Source: an uncultured Mycoplasmatota bacterium (GTDB lineage: Bacteria > Bacillota_I > Bacilli_A > RF39 > UBA660). Taken from it: a stretch of 64,000 nt of DNA. The stretch's first letter is position 1. Every line of letters begins with the position of its first letter. A model generated the notes under the pieces. That model did no database searches, was not told the origin of the DNA, and saw nothing but the letters and a program-made list of their open reading frames with translations. The translations under genes and the position numbers were made by a program. Shown one piece after another: positions 17,649 to 26,023 of the stretch. The stretch is taken from the NCBI GenBank assembly GCA_900554315.1, contig USGP01000004.1:1-64000 (forward strand), read 5' to 3'.

Positions 17649-18506
17649 CATTTGTTTTACTTTTGGTGCTTTCAAAAGTGATCCATTATACCCTATACTA
17701 CTTAAGTATTGTTGATATAAGGCTACTTTAAACGCTTCATAAAATTCTGGATTTATTCTTGCTTGATTGTCTGTAATGATCGCATCACGCATAAAGCCCT
17801 GTGATTGATTTGTGTAGATTGGTTGTGGTTCTTCTAGATGGTAGAAATCATCTGTTGGAAATACGCTTCTTAGTGTCAGGTCTATCACTTTTTCTTTCTC
17901 TTTGGTTAAGGAATAAGCGTGATAAAATGATTCTTTAAAAATTCCTTTGCATAAGGCTACTTGAAGATAATTTTCTTGGTAAGTTCTTGCTAAAAACTCT
18001 GCATGTTGAAAGCAACGATTGGCAAGTCGATTTGTATACATATAAGCCATCACTTTGTCATCATCTTGAAAAAAGTATTCTGCTAATTGAAAATCTGTTT
18101 GTCCACATTGCTTGCTGAAGATAGAAAAGTTTCCTTCTCCATGATAACTAATATCTTGAATGGTTGGTAAATATAAAAGTCTATGGATTAATTTGCTATT
18201 CTTATTTGGATCTTTTAAATTGCCTAAGTATTTAATAGTATCTTTTATTTCCGCTTTTTCATTGTAACCATAGTGACTTAAGATAGAATATAATGTAGGA
18301 ATATAACTTGGATATAACAAAAGTATTTCTCTTAATTCGTCGAAGCAGGCACATGGGTTATTCTCTACTTCTTCTGGTGTTGCTATTGAATATGGAAATA
18401 TTGTTCTAAATTGGTCAATTACTAATTTACATTTCGTTTCTACTTGTTTTAGTCCTTCTATTTCTATTGTATTGTAAATTTTTTCACATGGATTAATATC
18501 AATCAC
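17640..18506 (-). CDS. Helical protein of unknown function
   Basis: This protein of about 288 residues is mostly alpha-helical, with several Cys-containing segments (INPCEKI, NNPCACF, SKQCGQ) and no membrane helix or signal peptide. I do not recognise the family. The start is uncertain: GTG at 18506 directly follows the sequence AAGGAAGTGAT, which looks like an extended ribosome site covering the GTG itself. Real initiation could be a few codons downstream, at a non-ATG codon. It is a single gene between the thrS terminator and its own terminator. Confidence 0.65.
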   Translation of the reverse strand: MIDINPCEKIYNTIEIEGLKQVETKCKLVIDQFRTIFPYSIATPEEVENNPCACFDELREILLLYPSYIPTLYSILSHYGYNEKAEIKDTIKYLGNLKDPNKNSKLIHRLLYLPTIQDISYHGEGNFSIFSKQCGQTDFQLAEYFFQDDDKVMAYMYTNRLANRCFQHAEFLARTYQENYLQVALCKGIFKESFYHAYSLTKEKEKVIDLTLRSVFPTDDFYHLEEPQPIYTNQSQGFMRDAIITDNQARINPEFYEAFKVALYQQYLSSIGYNGSLLKAPKVKQMVR

Positions 18507-18546
18507 TTCCTTAAAGGTTATTGTATTTTACTATGAAAGAAAAGAA

Positions 18547-18565
18547 ATAGCAAGAATCTTGCTAT
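18547..18565 (-). terminator. Terminator of thrS
   Basis: An eight-base stem ATAGCAAG/CTTGCTAT with a three-base loop is followed by a T-rich but C-interrupted run. It overlaps the TAG stop of thrS. Confidence 0.65.
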
Positions 18566-20322
18566 CTCATTGTCTTATTCTTTATTTCCTCTTTGATTAA
18601 TTTTATGAATTCTTCTTGTGATACTGTTGTGGTATCTTTTTCTCCATGTAGTCGGTAGCTAATGGTACTGTCTTGTTTTTCTTTATCTCCAAGAATTAAT
18701 GTATATGGAACTTTCTTTGTTTGGGCTTCTCTTAGACGATATCCTAATTTTTCATTTCTATCATCAAGTTCTGCTCGAATACCTTCTACTTTTAGTTTTT
18801 CTGTTACAATACTTGCATAATCTCCTTGAAATTCAGATGATACAGGAATTACTTCTACTTGTGTTGGAGAAAGCCATGTAGGGAAGGCTCCTTTTGTCTC
18901 TTCTATTAAGAAGGCAGTAAAGCGATCAAAAGTTCCAAATATTGCTCTATGAATTACTACTGGAGTTTGTTTTTCTCCATTTGAGTCTACATAAGTTAGT
19001 TCAAATCTTCTTGGTAATAGGAAGTCTAGCTGACAAGTAGAAAGAGTTACTTCTGGTCCTACTGCTGGTTTTACTTCTACATCTAATTTTGGCCCATAAA
19101 ATGCAGCTTCTCCCTCAGCTTCAAAATAATCTACTCCCATATCGTTTAATACTTCACGTAATTTATTTTCTGCATTTTCCCACATTTCATCATCGTCAAA
19201 ATATTTTTCTTTGTCATTTTTGTCTCTTAAAGATAATCTAAATTTGTAATCTTTAATTCCAAAGTCTTTATAAACATCTAAGATTAGACTTACTACTCGT
19301 TTAAATTCATCTCCTATTTGATCTGGTCTTACAAATAAGTGAGCATCATTTTGACACATGCAACGAACTCTTTCTAGTCCTTTTACTGCTCCACTTGCTT
19401 CATATCTGAAATCTGTTGCAAATTCTCCAATACGAACTGGTAGGTCTCTATAAGAGTGCATCTTATTTTTATATACTAGCATATGATGTGGACAGTTCAT
19501 TGGACGAAGAACAAATTCTTCATCATCCACTTTCATCATTGGAAACATATTTTCTTTGTAATGATCCCAGTGGCCTGATGTTTTATATAAGTTAACGGTA
19601 CCAACGCATGGTGTATATACATGATTGTATCCCATTACTTCTTCTTTTTGGTAAATATAATTTTCAAGTTCGTGGCGAATAAGAGCTCCATTTGGTAACC
19701 ATAATGGCATTCCTGAACCTACTAATTCGTGAGTCATAAATAATTCTTGTTCTTTTCCAATTTTTCTATGATCTCTTTCTTTTGCTTCTTCTAATTCTTG
19801 TAGGTAATTGTCTAAATCTTCTTGATTTTCAAAACATACACCATAAATTCTTTGAAGCATTTTGTTTTTAGCGTCACCTTTCCAGTAAGCACCGCTATGT
19901 TTAATTAATTTGAAATATTTTAGTTTCTTTACTGTATCTACGTGTGGACCGCGACATAGATCTGTAAAGTCTCCTTGTGTATAGCAAGAAATTGTTACCT
20001 CATTTTCATCCATTCTAGATATTAAATCCATTTTATATGGATCATCTTTAAACATTTCTAGAGCTTCATCTTTAGATAATTCATGGCGAACGATTCTTTT
20101 TCCATCTTTGGCAATTTTTTTCATTTCACGTTCAATTTTTGGAAGGTCTTCATCAGTTAATGTTTTATCTCCTAAATCGATATCATAGTAGAATCCTTCT
20201 TCAATAACTGGTCCTACCCAGAATTTTGCATCTGGATATAAATGTTTTACTGCTTGTGCTAAAAGATGGGCACATGAATGATTTAATACACTTAATTTTT
20301 CATCTTCTTTAATGTTTATCAT
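18562..20322 (-). CDS. thrS: Threonine--tRNA ligase lacking the TGS domain
   Basis: This 586-residue class II synthetase charges tRNA-Thr. It starts within the editing-domain region (HSCAH, His15/His19), so the ubiquitous N-terminal TGS domain of about 60 residues is missing; typical bacterial ThrRS has about 640. The catalytic core is intact: LRPMNCPHHM, the motif 2 region RYEASGA, the GPKLDVEV block and motif 3 HRAIFGTFDRF. A C-terminal anticodon-binding domain is present. The ATG has a strong AAGGAG, and no upstream TGS-coding sequence exists in frame because the preceding gene ends four bases earlier. It is controlled by the T-box at 20726-20936. Confidence 0.93.
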   Translation of the reverse strand: MINIKEDEKLSVLNHSCAHLLAQAVKHLYPDAKFWVGPVIEEGFYYDIDLGDKTLTDEDLPKIEREMKKIAKDGKRIVRHELSKDEALEMFKDDPYKMDLISRMDENEVTISCYTQGDFTDLCRGPHVDTVKKLKYFKLIKHSGAYWKGDAKNKMLQRIYGVCFENQEDLDNYLQELEEAKERDHRKIGKEQELFMTHELVGSGMPLWLPNGALIRHELENYIYQKEEVMGYNHVYTPCVGTVNLYKTSGHWDHYKENMFPMMKVDDEEFVLRPMNCPHHMLVYKNKMHSYRDLPVRIGEFATDFRYEASGAVKGLERVRCMCQNDAHLFVRPDQIGDEFKRVVSLILDVYKDFGIKDYKFRLSLRDKNDKEKYFDDDEMWENAENKLREVLNDMGVDYFEAEGEAAFYGPKLDVEVKPAVGPEVTLSTCQLDFLLPRRFELTYVDSNGEKQTPVVIHRAIFGTFDRFTAFLIEETKGAFPTWLSPTQVEVIPVSSEFQGDYASIVTEKLKVEGIRAELDDRNEKLGYRLREAQTKKVPYTLILGDKEKQDSTISYRLHGEKDTTTVSQEEFIKLIKEEIKNKTMR

Positions 20323-20326
20323 AATA

Positions 20327-20692
20327 TCACTCCTTATTTTTTGTTTTGTATTGTTTTTGTAATACTTTTGGTAAATCTGCTGGCATATTTTCTTCTAACC
20401 AGTTTTTTGGTTGTCTGTGTGGATTTCTGTAAGGAACTAATGGTGCTTTTTTGCGGCGCCTGCTTCCCTCACTTCTAACTAAAATGAAATCTCCTCGTAA
20501 GATAGCTTCTTTGCTGATAAAATCAAGATTGACTCTTGGTGGCATAGCATGTCCTTGTTCTAAGACAAATTCTTCCATTCTATCGTGTCCAATATACCCA
20601 TGTAGTGAACATTCCATATCTAGAAAATTTTCGATAAATTCTCTTGTTGTAACAATATACTTTGCACTGATTTGTGTCGCTTTTTTACTCAT
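20327..20692 (-). CDS. Small basic protein cotranscribed with thrS
   Basis: This 121-residue protein of unknown family has an N-terminal alpha/beta part (TTREFIENFLDMEC, YIGHDRMEEFV) and a very basic segment SRRRKKAPLVPYRNPHRQ in the second half. That segment could contact RNA or the ribosome, but this is speculative. It has no TGS-like sequence. It starts at ATG behind TAGGAGA and ends four bases before thrS, so it is the first gene governed by the threonine T-box and is likely made when charged tRNA-Thr is low. Confidence 0.7.
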   Translation of the reverse strand: MSKKATQISAKYIVTTREFIENFLDMECSLHGYIGHDRMEEFVLEQGHAMPPRVNLDFISKEAILRGDFILVRSEGSRRRKKAPLVPYRNPHRQPKNWLEENMPADLPKVLQKQYKTKNKE

Positions 20693-20725
20693 AAATAATT
20701 CTCCTATTTTTATTATTTATCTATA

Positions 20726-20936
20726 AAAAAACACTCCTGTTTTTTAGGAGTGTAATTGTTACACGGTACCATCCTTGGTTTTACTTAATTTAGATAACGG
20801 CTTGACCGGAATTATTTTTTATAATTCTACTCGAAAGGGAGTAATAAATTAATCTTTTCTTCGTTCTCACCTACCACGAAGTCTCTTAAAAAAGTATTTA
20901 ATTTATCGTATCCTTTGTCCTTGTATTTCTCACTAC
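20726..20936 (-). promoter_or_regulatory. T-box riboswitch (tRNA-Thr responsive) with terminator
   Basis: The minus-strand leader contains the T-box consensus AAGGATGGTACCGTG at 20776-20762. It is followed by an intrinsic terminator with stem CACTCCT/AGGAGTG (20732-20752) and seven T. Upstream, an AGAGA-containing arm with a GGTAGGTGAGA loop is the distal part of Stem I. A plausible Thr specifier ACT lies at 20842-20840, but the specifier loop was not folded rigorously. The leader precedes a 121-codon gene and thrS, which supports threonine specificity. Uncharged tRNA-Thr would favour the antiterminator and expression. Confidence 0.9.
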
Positions 20937-20942
20937 ACGTTC

Positions 20943-20971
20943 ATCATAGCACTTTTTTGTTTATGGTTCAA
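20943..20971 (-). promoter_or_regulatory. Promoter of the T-box/thrS unit
   Basis: TTGAAC (20971-20966), a 17-base spacer and TATGAT (20948-20943) on the minus strand lie immediately before the T-box leader and just after the stop of the M23 peptidase gene. Confidence 0.85.
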
Positions 20972-20978
20972 GACTTTT

Positions 20979-21770
20979 TTAACGACTTGTCCAACTAGAT
21001 GGAACATTTATTACAGATTGAAGTCCATTGAATCCTTGATAGTATCTTTGTCTTCCATAAGTAAAGAAACTATTTAGGTTTGGACAATTGCCATTGGGAT
21101 CTGTATAACTACAATCTACTACAGCAATGTGTAAGTGAACTCCTGTTGCAATTCCTGTTGCTCCCATGAAACCTAAATAATCATTTATGGTAACTGGTTT
21201 TCCAACATATAAATCTGGTGCATAACTGGATAAGTGTACATATTGAGAGGTATAGTTTACTCCATCAATGTTATGATTTACTGTTACAATTTTGGCTCCT
21301 GCTGAATCTCTATATATACTAGAAATTACACCATTTGCGATAGGATAGATAGCTTCTCCTGTTCCCCTAGGGCTCGTAATATCAAAAGCAAAATGAGATG
21401 CAGATGGGTAGCTTGTAATCGTTCCCATTTCTGTTGGCAAATACCAGACTCTTTTTGGGGCTTCTAAGGTTGCAACTGTATTAGATTTGGCTGGTAGGGA
21501 AACGGCAACTGGAGATTCTTGTTGTTCATAAGTTCCATTTTTCATTTCTTTATAAATTGCAAATACGCTATTACTTTTTTCTTTGGAAGAGGTTTTCTTC
21601 TTTTCTGGTACTGCTACCATGGCCATATCCTTGGTATTAATTAGTTCATAATCTAGGCTAAATTCTTCTTGTTTTAAATTATACTGATAATAAACCAAGG
21701 TAAAAGATATCAATAAAAGAAAAATTGATATTTTTTTTACAACTTCTTTATTAGCCAAGATCTTTCCCAT
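20979..21770 (-). CDS. Membrane-anchored M23 (LytM-type) peptidase
   Basis: This 263-residue protein has an N-terminal transmembrane helix (about 13-29) and a C-terminal M23 peptidase domain. Zinc and catalytic residues are visible: His126 and Asp130 (HFAFD), His179 (QYVHLSS) and His212-x-His214 (VHLHIA). M23 enzymes cut peptide cross-bridges or stems in peptidoglycan. All key positions are kept, so it is likely active, in contrast to degenerate EnvC- or SpoIIQ-like members. The start has GAGGGGGA and a TTTACA-17-TAAAAT promoter. No terminator is seen before the thrS promoter. Confidence 0.88.
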   Translation of the reverse strand: MGKILANKEVVKKISIFLLLISFTLVYYQYNLKQEEFSLDYELINTKDMAMVAVPEKKKTSSKEKSNSVFAIYKEMKNGTYEQQESPVAVSLPAKSNTVATLEAPKRVWYLPTEMGTITSYPSASHFAFDITSPRGTGEAIYPIANGVISSIYRDSAGAKIVTVNHNIDGVNYTSQYVHLSSYAPDLYVGKPVTINDYLGFMGATGIATGVHLHIAVVDCSYTDPNGNCPNLNSFFTYGRQRYYQGFNGLQSVINVPSSWTSR

Positions 21771-21797
21771 CTTATTTTCCCCCTCGAAAGTGAGTTT

Positions 21798-21826
21798 ATT
21801 TTACCACTTTTTTATTATAATGTAAA
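21798..21826 (-). promoter_or_regulatory. Promoter of the M23 peptidase gene
   Basis: TTTACA (21826-21821), 17 bases, TAAAAT (21803-21798) on the minus strand, 27 bases before the start codon. Confidence 0.65.
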
Positions 21827-21831
21827 GAAAA

Positions 21832-21858
21832 AAAGTAGAGATTTAATTTCTCTACTTT
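21832..21858 (-). terminator. Terminator of the 126-residue gene
   Basis: A ten-base stem AAAGTAGAGA with its complement and an A/T loop is followed by a T run on the minus strand. Confidence 0.85.
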
Positions 21859-21868
21859 GACTATTTTA

Positions 21869-22249
21869 TTATGCAATTTTCTGATGAGATTCTTTTTGAC
21901 TTCTTAGTTCTGCACTTCTTTCAAATGTTTCTCTTAATCCATCAATTATTTGTGTTGAAAACAAATGAGAATCAGCTTGTGCTTTCATAACATTATTTAG
22001 TAATGTAAATTCTTCTTGATTTAATGTTAATCCATTCCAATTAACTCCTCCGCTTGGATTATGGTCAAAATGCATTTCACTAAATAACATTCCTTGTATC
22101 GCTCCATTTTCATCTACTACTTTTGTATTTGGAAGGTCATCTGTTCCGTACATATTTCTTATAAATGTCTTTCTTTTCATATTGCTATCGTCATATAGAC
22201 CTACCCATATTAAATCTCCATGAATCTCTTCGTTTACCATTTTTGGCAT
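21869..22249 (-). CDS. Conserved-looking small protein of unknown function
   Basis: This 126-residue soluble protein has no recognised family. The first half has beta-rich sequence with DLIWVGLYDD and FSEMHFDHNPSGG; the second half is helical (LNQEEFTLLNNVMKA, then a Glu/Arg/Lys helix). There is no signal peptide or membrane segment. It starts at ATG behind AAAGGGGGA with a promoter at 22282-22310 and ends at a strong terminator, so it is a single-gene unit. Confidence 0.7.
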   Translation of the reverse strand: MPKMVNEEIHGDLIWVGLYDDSNMKRKTFIRNMYGTDDLPNTKVVDENGAIQGMLFSEMHFDHNPSGGVNWNGLTLNQEEFTLLNNVMKAQADSHLFSTQIIDGLRETFERSAELRSQKESHQKIA

Positions 22250-22281
22250 TATAAATTCCCCCTTTTTTATTCACGCTGCTT

Positions 22282-22310
22282 ATTACAGCACACTTTTAAT
22301 GTTATGTCTA
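22282..22310 (-). promoter_or_regulatory. Promoter of the 126-residue gene
   Basis: TAGACA (22310-22305), 17 bases, TGTAAT (22287-22282) on the minus strand, 32 bases before the start codon. Confidence 0.65.
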
Positions 22311-22315
22311 CTTTT

Positions 22316-23224
22316 TTAGTTTCTTCTGTTTTTACCAATTAGCTCCATTGGAATGGTTAATTGTTTAATTCTTTCTATAATTCTTCTAGCTTTTACTTTG
22401 TCTACTCCTGATGATGTTGTTGCAAGAGATGTTTCTAACTCTTCTAGTGTTAAGTTTGAAGTAAAAAAAGTTGGTAAGTGATTTTGCATTCTATATTGTA
22501 ATATTGGTCCTAGCACTTCATCTCTTGACCAATTACTTTCATTTTCTGCTCCAATATCATCTAGTAATAGGACGGGGGAATTTTTAATGTAGTCAAATTT
22601 TTCACTATAATCTGTTTGAAAAGAGGCTTTTAGGCTTCTTAAAAATTCTGGATAATATACAAGGACACAAGAGACATTCTTCTTTGCCATTTCATTTAGT
22701 AATGCTGCAATTAAATAGGTTTTGCCACTACCAAAAGAACCTGTTAAATAAATTCCTTTAGGGCTTTCCTTTTTTTGATATTGATCTCTAAATTCTTTAA
22801 AATATCGAATGATCGGTAGTCTTGCTTTATCATCTGTATATACGTCTTTTAAAGAAGCGTCTTTGATATCTTTTGGCATATCAAATAATTCTAGATTTTC
22901 TTTATAAGCATTTTCTTTTAGGGCTTTTTGTTCCCATTTACAGGCAACATAAGAAAACTGAATGATATCTTTTTCTTTAGAAGGGGTATAACAGTACCCT
23001 TTTACTTCATTTTTACAATATGCTCTACCTTTACACTTTTTACAATTTTTATATTCTTGAAAAGCATCTTCTAGGTTAGAAGTATATTTCATTAATGTTT
23101 CTTCTTCTATTGGAAGTGATTCTAAATAATCTTTAAATTCAGAATCATTTTTTGCTTCTTGATAATTGTTGATTAATTCAATATCATTTTTTTCATCTTT
23201 TAATATGGTATTTATGTTTTTCAT
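22316..23224 (-). CDS. dnaI: Primosomal protein DnaI (helicase loader)
   Basis: This 302-residue AAA+ ATPase loads the replicative helicase. The N-terminal domain has a Cys-rich zinc site (CKKCKGRAYC, then Cys78 and Cys95), as in Gram-positive DnaI. Walker A is GSFGSGKT (162-169) and Walker B is VLLLDDIGAE; a sensor region with FFTSNLTLEEL follows. It starts at ATG behind AAGGAG. It lies 49 bases after comEC in the same direction, so it may be read from the comEA promoter. Its usual partner dnaB is not in the window. Confidence 0.92.
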   Translation of the reverse strand: MKNINTILKDEKNDIELINNYQEAKNDSEFKDYLESLPIEEETLMKYTSNLEDAFQEYKNCKKCKGRAYCKNEVKGYCYTPSKEKDIIQFSYVACKWEQKALKENAYKENLELFDMPKDIKDASLKDVYTDDKARLPIIRYFKEFRDQYQKKESPKGIYLTGSFGSGKTYLIAALLNEMAKKNVSCVLVYYPEFLRSLKASFQTDYSEKFDYIKNSPVLLLDDIGAENESNWSRDEVLGPILQYRMQNHLPTFFTSNLTLEELETSLATTSSGVDKVKARRIIERIKQLTIPMELIGKNRRN

Positions 23225-23273
23225 AAAATCTCCTTCACTTCTTTTTTATTTTATCTTTTTTTTGAACAATTGT

Positions 23274-25310
23274 CTATCTTTCTTTTTTGTCTTCTGTTAC
23301 TTCTTTTGTCTTGGGATAAATAGTAATTGTTCCAGAGTTTTTTGTTTGAAGTGTTGGTATTCTTAATGTTTTTAGTCTATTCATTACTTCTTTACTAGGA
23401 TGATGATAGCGATTTTCTTTTCCAACTGAAATAATTGCTAGTTTTAAAGAAGTGTGAGTCAAAAACTTTTTACTGGAACTAGTATTAGAACCATGGTGCC
23501 CAAGTTTTATTACATCTGCCTTTACTTGGTAAGTTTTCATTAGATATGCCTCTGTCTCTGTTGTTGCATCTCCCATTAGTAGCATCGTTAAATTCGGATG
23601 ATAAACATAATATACTGAACTACTTGTATTTTCTTCTTTCCAATTTTTATTTAATTGTTGAAGGGTAAAATCTCCTACTGATATTATTTTTTCTTTTGTA
23701 CTGATTTGATAACTTGGATAGTTGCTTTTGATTTCTTTTTCTAAATACGAGGTTTGTCCTAAATTTAAATAGACGTTTTTTATTTTAAAGTGATTATTTA
23801 AATAGAAAAATTCTCCTATATGATCCATATCTCCATGAGTTAAAATTAGATGGTTTATTTGCTTTATTCCTTCACTTTTTAATAACGGTATTGTTGTATA
23901 TTTAGAAATGGTTTCTGATTTTGTCCCATCATATTTTACAATTCCACCTGTATCTATCAAAGCTGTTTTTCCTTTGGAAAATATTAAAATAGCATCTCCT
24001 TGTCCAACATCTATTACTTTTATATAGTCTGGTTTTACATAAAAAGAAAAATAATGCAAGAAAAATATTATAATCATTACCATCATTACTTTCTTCTTTT
24101 TGGTTTTGTAATAATAAATAATTATTATTAATTCTAAGATATAGACTAGAATAGGTAGACGTGGAAAAGTTAAATTTAGAAACGTAATATTTTTTAGAAA
24201 AAGGGATGTTTCTTCTAGTATTAAAATTAATAATTGATATATAGGAGATAGTATCGGTAATACCAGTGTCAATATGGACATAGGAAAAATGACGTAGTTG
24301 ATATAAGGAATATAAAATAGATTATAAATCATACTTAAGGGATTTATTTCATAAAAATAATATAGGCTAATGGGAATACTAAAGATAAAAGCTAGAATAG
24401 AAGAAGTTATAAGGCTTTTTAGATAAGAGAAATTGGCTTTAGAAAAGTAAAGTAGTGCAATACTAATAGTAAAAGAATACCAAAAAGCAGCTTCTGTTAT
24501 AAAGTATGGATTTATGAGTATCGTTAAAAGAATGGCATAAAGAATACATCGTCTTTTAGAAATTTCTAGTTTCCATACTCTATTTACGGAAAAAAAGATA
24601 AAAAATAGTAAACCTCTAATGATAGATGGTGTTATTCCTAATAGCAGTAAATATAAAAATAAAAAGCAATAAATTATTTTATAAGCTGTTTTTTCTTTTA
24701 CTTTTACTCTTTTTAGTCCTTTCATCATGATAGTTGCTAATAAATAGAACTGCATTCCACTAATAGCAAATAAGTGACTAATTCCATTTACTTGATAACT
24801 ATCTTTTACTTCTTCTTTTATCTTATCATCTTGTCCTAATAGGAAGGCTTTTATATAAGGATCTGTTATTTTTTGATTTAGAGTTTGTTTTATTTTGTTT
24901 CTTAGAGATGTATTTTTTTCTTGTACTATAATTTTTTCTATTTGTATTGTGTGGTAAATATTTTGTTTTTTTAAATAAAAAGCATAGTCAAATAAATATT
25001 TTGTGGTAGGTGATTCTGGTTCTTCTATTTTTCCTATTACTTTTACTTTATCCCCTATTTCTAATTTGATTGGTTTTTGGTGTTCTCGATAAAAATAAGT
25101 GCCTTTTACTTTTTCTTTTCCTTGGATAATTAAAGATAAATACTCTTTATCCTCTTCTATTCTTAAAATGGTTCCTGTTATGAATGTTGTTTTTGTTGAG
25201 TATTTTGGTGTGGGTTTTATAGCTATTCTTATGATTGTGGATAGAATTGTTAGGATAAGCAGTATTATTAAAAGATAGTTAGACTGTAATATTGTTTTTA
25301 ATTTCTTCAT
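23274..25310 (-). CDS. comEC: DNA uptake channel ComEC/Rec2
   Basis: This protein of about 678 residues forms the inner-membrane channel for transforming DNA. It has an N-terminal OB-like domain (TGTILRIEEDKEYLSL), the Competence transmembrane domain with HLFAISGMQ, and a C-terminal metallo-beta-lactamase domain (DVGQGDAILI, THGDMDHIG, KLGHHGSNTSSS) that may degrade the non-transported strand. The ATG at 25310 is preferred over in-frame TTG/GTG at 25325/25322; it lies inside the end of comEA and has only a GGTGAT-like site. All expected blocks are intact, which suggests DNA uptake ability. Confidence 0.92.
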   Translation of the reverse strand: MKKLKTILQSNYLLIILLILTILSTIIRIAIKPTPKYSTKTTFITGTILRIEEDKEYLSLIIQGKEKVKGTYFYREHQKPIKLEIGDKVKVIGKIEEPESPTTKYLFDYAFYLKKQNIYHTIQIEKIIVQEKNTSLRNKIKQTLNQKITDPYIKAFLLGQDDKIKEEVKDSYQVNGISHLFAISGMQFYLLATIMMKGLKRVKVKEKTAYKIIYCFLFLYLLLLGITPSIIRGLLFFIFFSVNRVWKLEISKRRCILYAILLTILINPYFITEAAFWYSFTISIALLYFSKANFSYLKSLITSSILAFIFSIPISLYYFYEINPLSMIYNLFYIPYINYVIFPMSILTLVLPILSPIYQLLILILEETSLFLKNITFLNLTFPRLPILVYILELIIIIYYYKTKKKKVMMVMIIIFFLHYFSFYVKPDYIKVIDVGQGDAILIFSKGKTALIDTGGIVKYDGTKSETISKYTTIPLLKSEGIKQINHLILTHGDMDHIGEFFYLNNHFKIKNVYLNLGQTSYLEKEIKSNYPSYQISTKEKIISVGDFTLQQLNKNWKEENTSSSVYYVYHPNLTMLLMGDATTETEAYLMKTYQVKADVIKLGHHGSNTSSSKKFLTHTSLKLAIISVGKENRYHHPSKEVMNRLKTLRIPTLQTKNSGTITIYPKTKEVTEDKKER

Positions 25311-25962
25311 AGGTGCTATCACCAATACCAGATACGTTTTTAATATCTTCTATTGTTTGAAATGGTGTTTTTTGTCTGTAGGCGATAATTGCATCAGCTT
25401 TTGTTTCTCCAATCCCAGATAAAGTCATTAATTCTTCTTTTGTCGCAGTATTAATATTTACTGTTGTTGATATTTGTTTTTCTTCCGGCATATTTTCTTC
25501 TATACAAGCATCATTTGGTGTCTGCTCTTTTTCTCTACTAATACATTTTTCTTGAAGATAGGATTCTTGTTCTTTTGTCTCTAACCAATTTTCTACTTCT
25601 TTTTTACTATAAATGATAATTACCATTTCATCTGTTATCTTTTTGCTTAAGTTGATTACACTAGTATCTGCAGATTCTGTTAGTCCTCCAGCCTCATTAA
25701 TTACATCAATGATTCTAGAATCTTTTTCTAATTCATAGATCCCTGGTGTTATTACTTCTCCTTTAATATCTACCATATATGTTTTTTTCACATCTTCTTC
25801 TGTTTCTGATTGCTCTTTTTTCTTTTTTACCTTAATTGTATTTATTGTCTTTTTTTTCGGTGGCTCATAGAAATAAATAAAAGCAGAGATGGAACTGATT
25901 ATCATTATTACTATTACTGATATTATAATAATTTGTTTTCGATATCTATAATGGAATGTCAT
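25279..25962 (-). CDS. comEA: Competence DNA receptor ComEA
   Basis: This 227-residue protein has an N-terminal transmembrane helix (about 10-32), a SLBB-type domain (YMVDIKGEVITPGIYEL to MVIIYS) and a C-terminal pair of helix-hairpin-helix motifs (LMTLSGIGETKADAIIAY, NVSGIGDSTYEEI) that bind double-stranded DNA outside the membrane. The start has AGAGGAGG. Its 3' end overlaps comEC by 32 bases from the preferred ComEC start. Confidence 0.92.
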   Translation of the reverse strand: MTFHYRYRKQIIIISVIVIMIISSISAFIYFYEPPKKKTINTIKVKKKKEQSETEEDVKKTYMVDIKGEVITPGIYELEKDSRIIDVINEAGGLTESADTSVINLSKKITDEMVIIIYSKKEVENWLETKEQESYLQEKCISREKEQTPNDACIEENMPEEKQISTTVNINTATKEELMTLSGIGETKADAIIAYRQKTPFQTIEDIKNVSGIGDSTYEEIKNNITV

Positions 25963-25992
25963 ATTACCTCCTCTATTATATTTTTCGAAAAA

Positions 25993-26023
25993 AAAAGATA
26001 AATTGTTTAAAAATTTATCTTTT
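25993..26023 (-). terminator. Terminator of the DHH phosphodiesterase gene
   Basis: A 12-base stem AAAAGATAAATT with its complement and a seven-base loop is followed by a T run on the minus strand. Confidence 0.85.
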
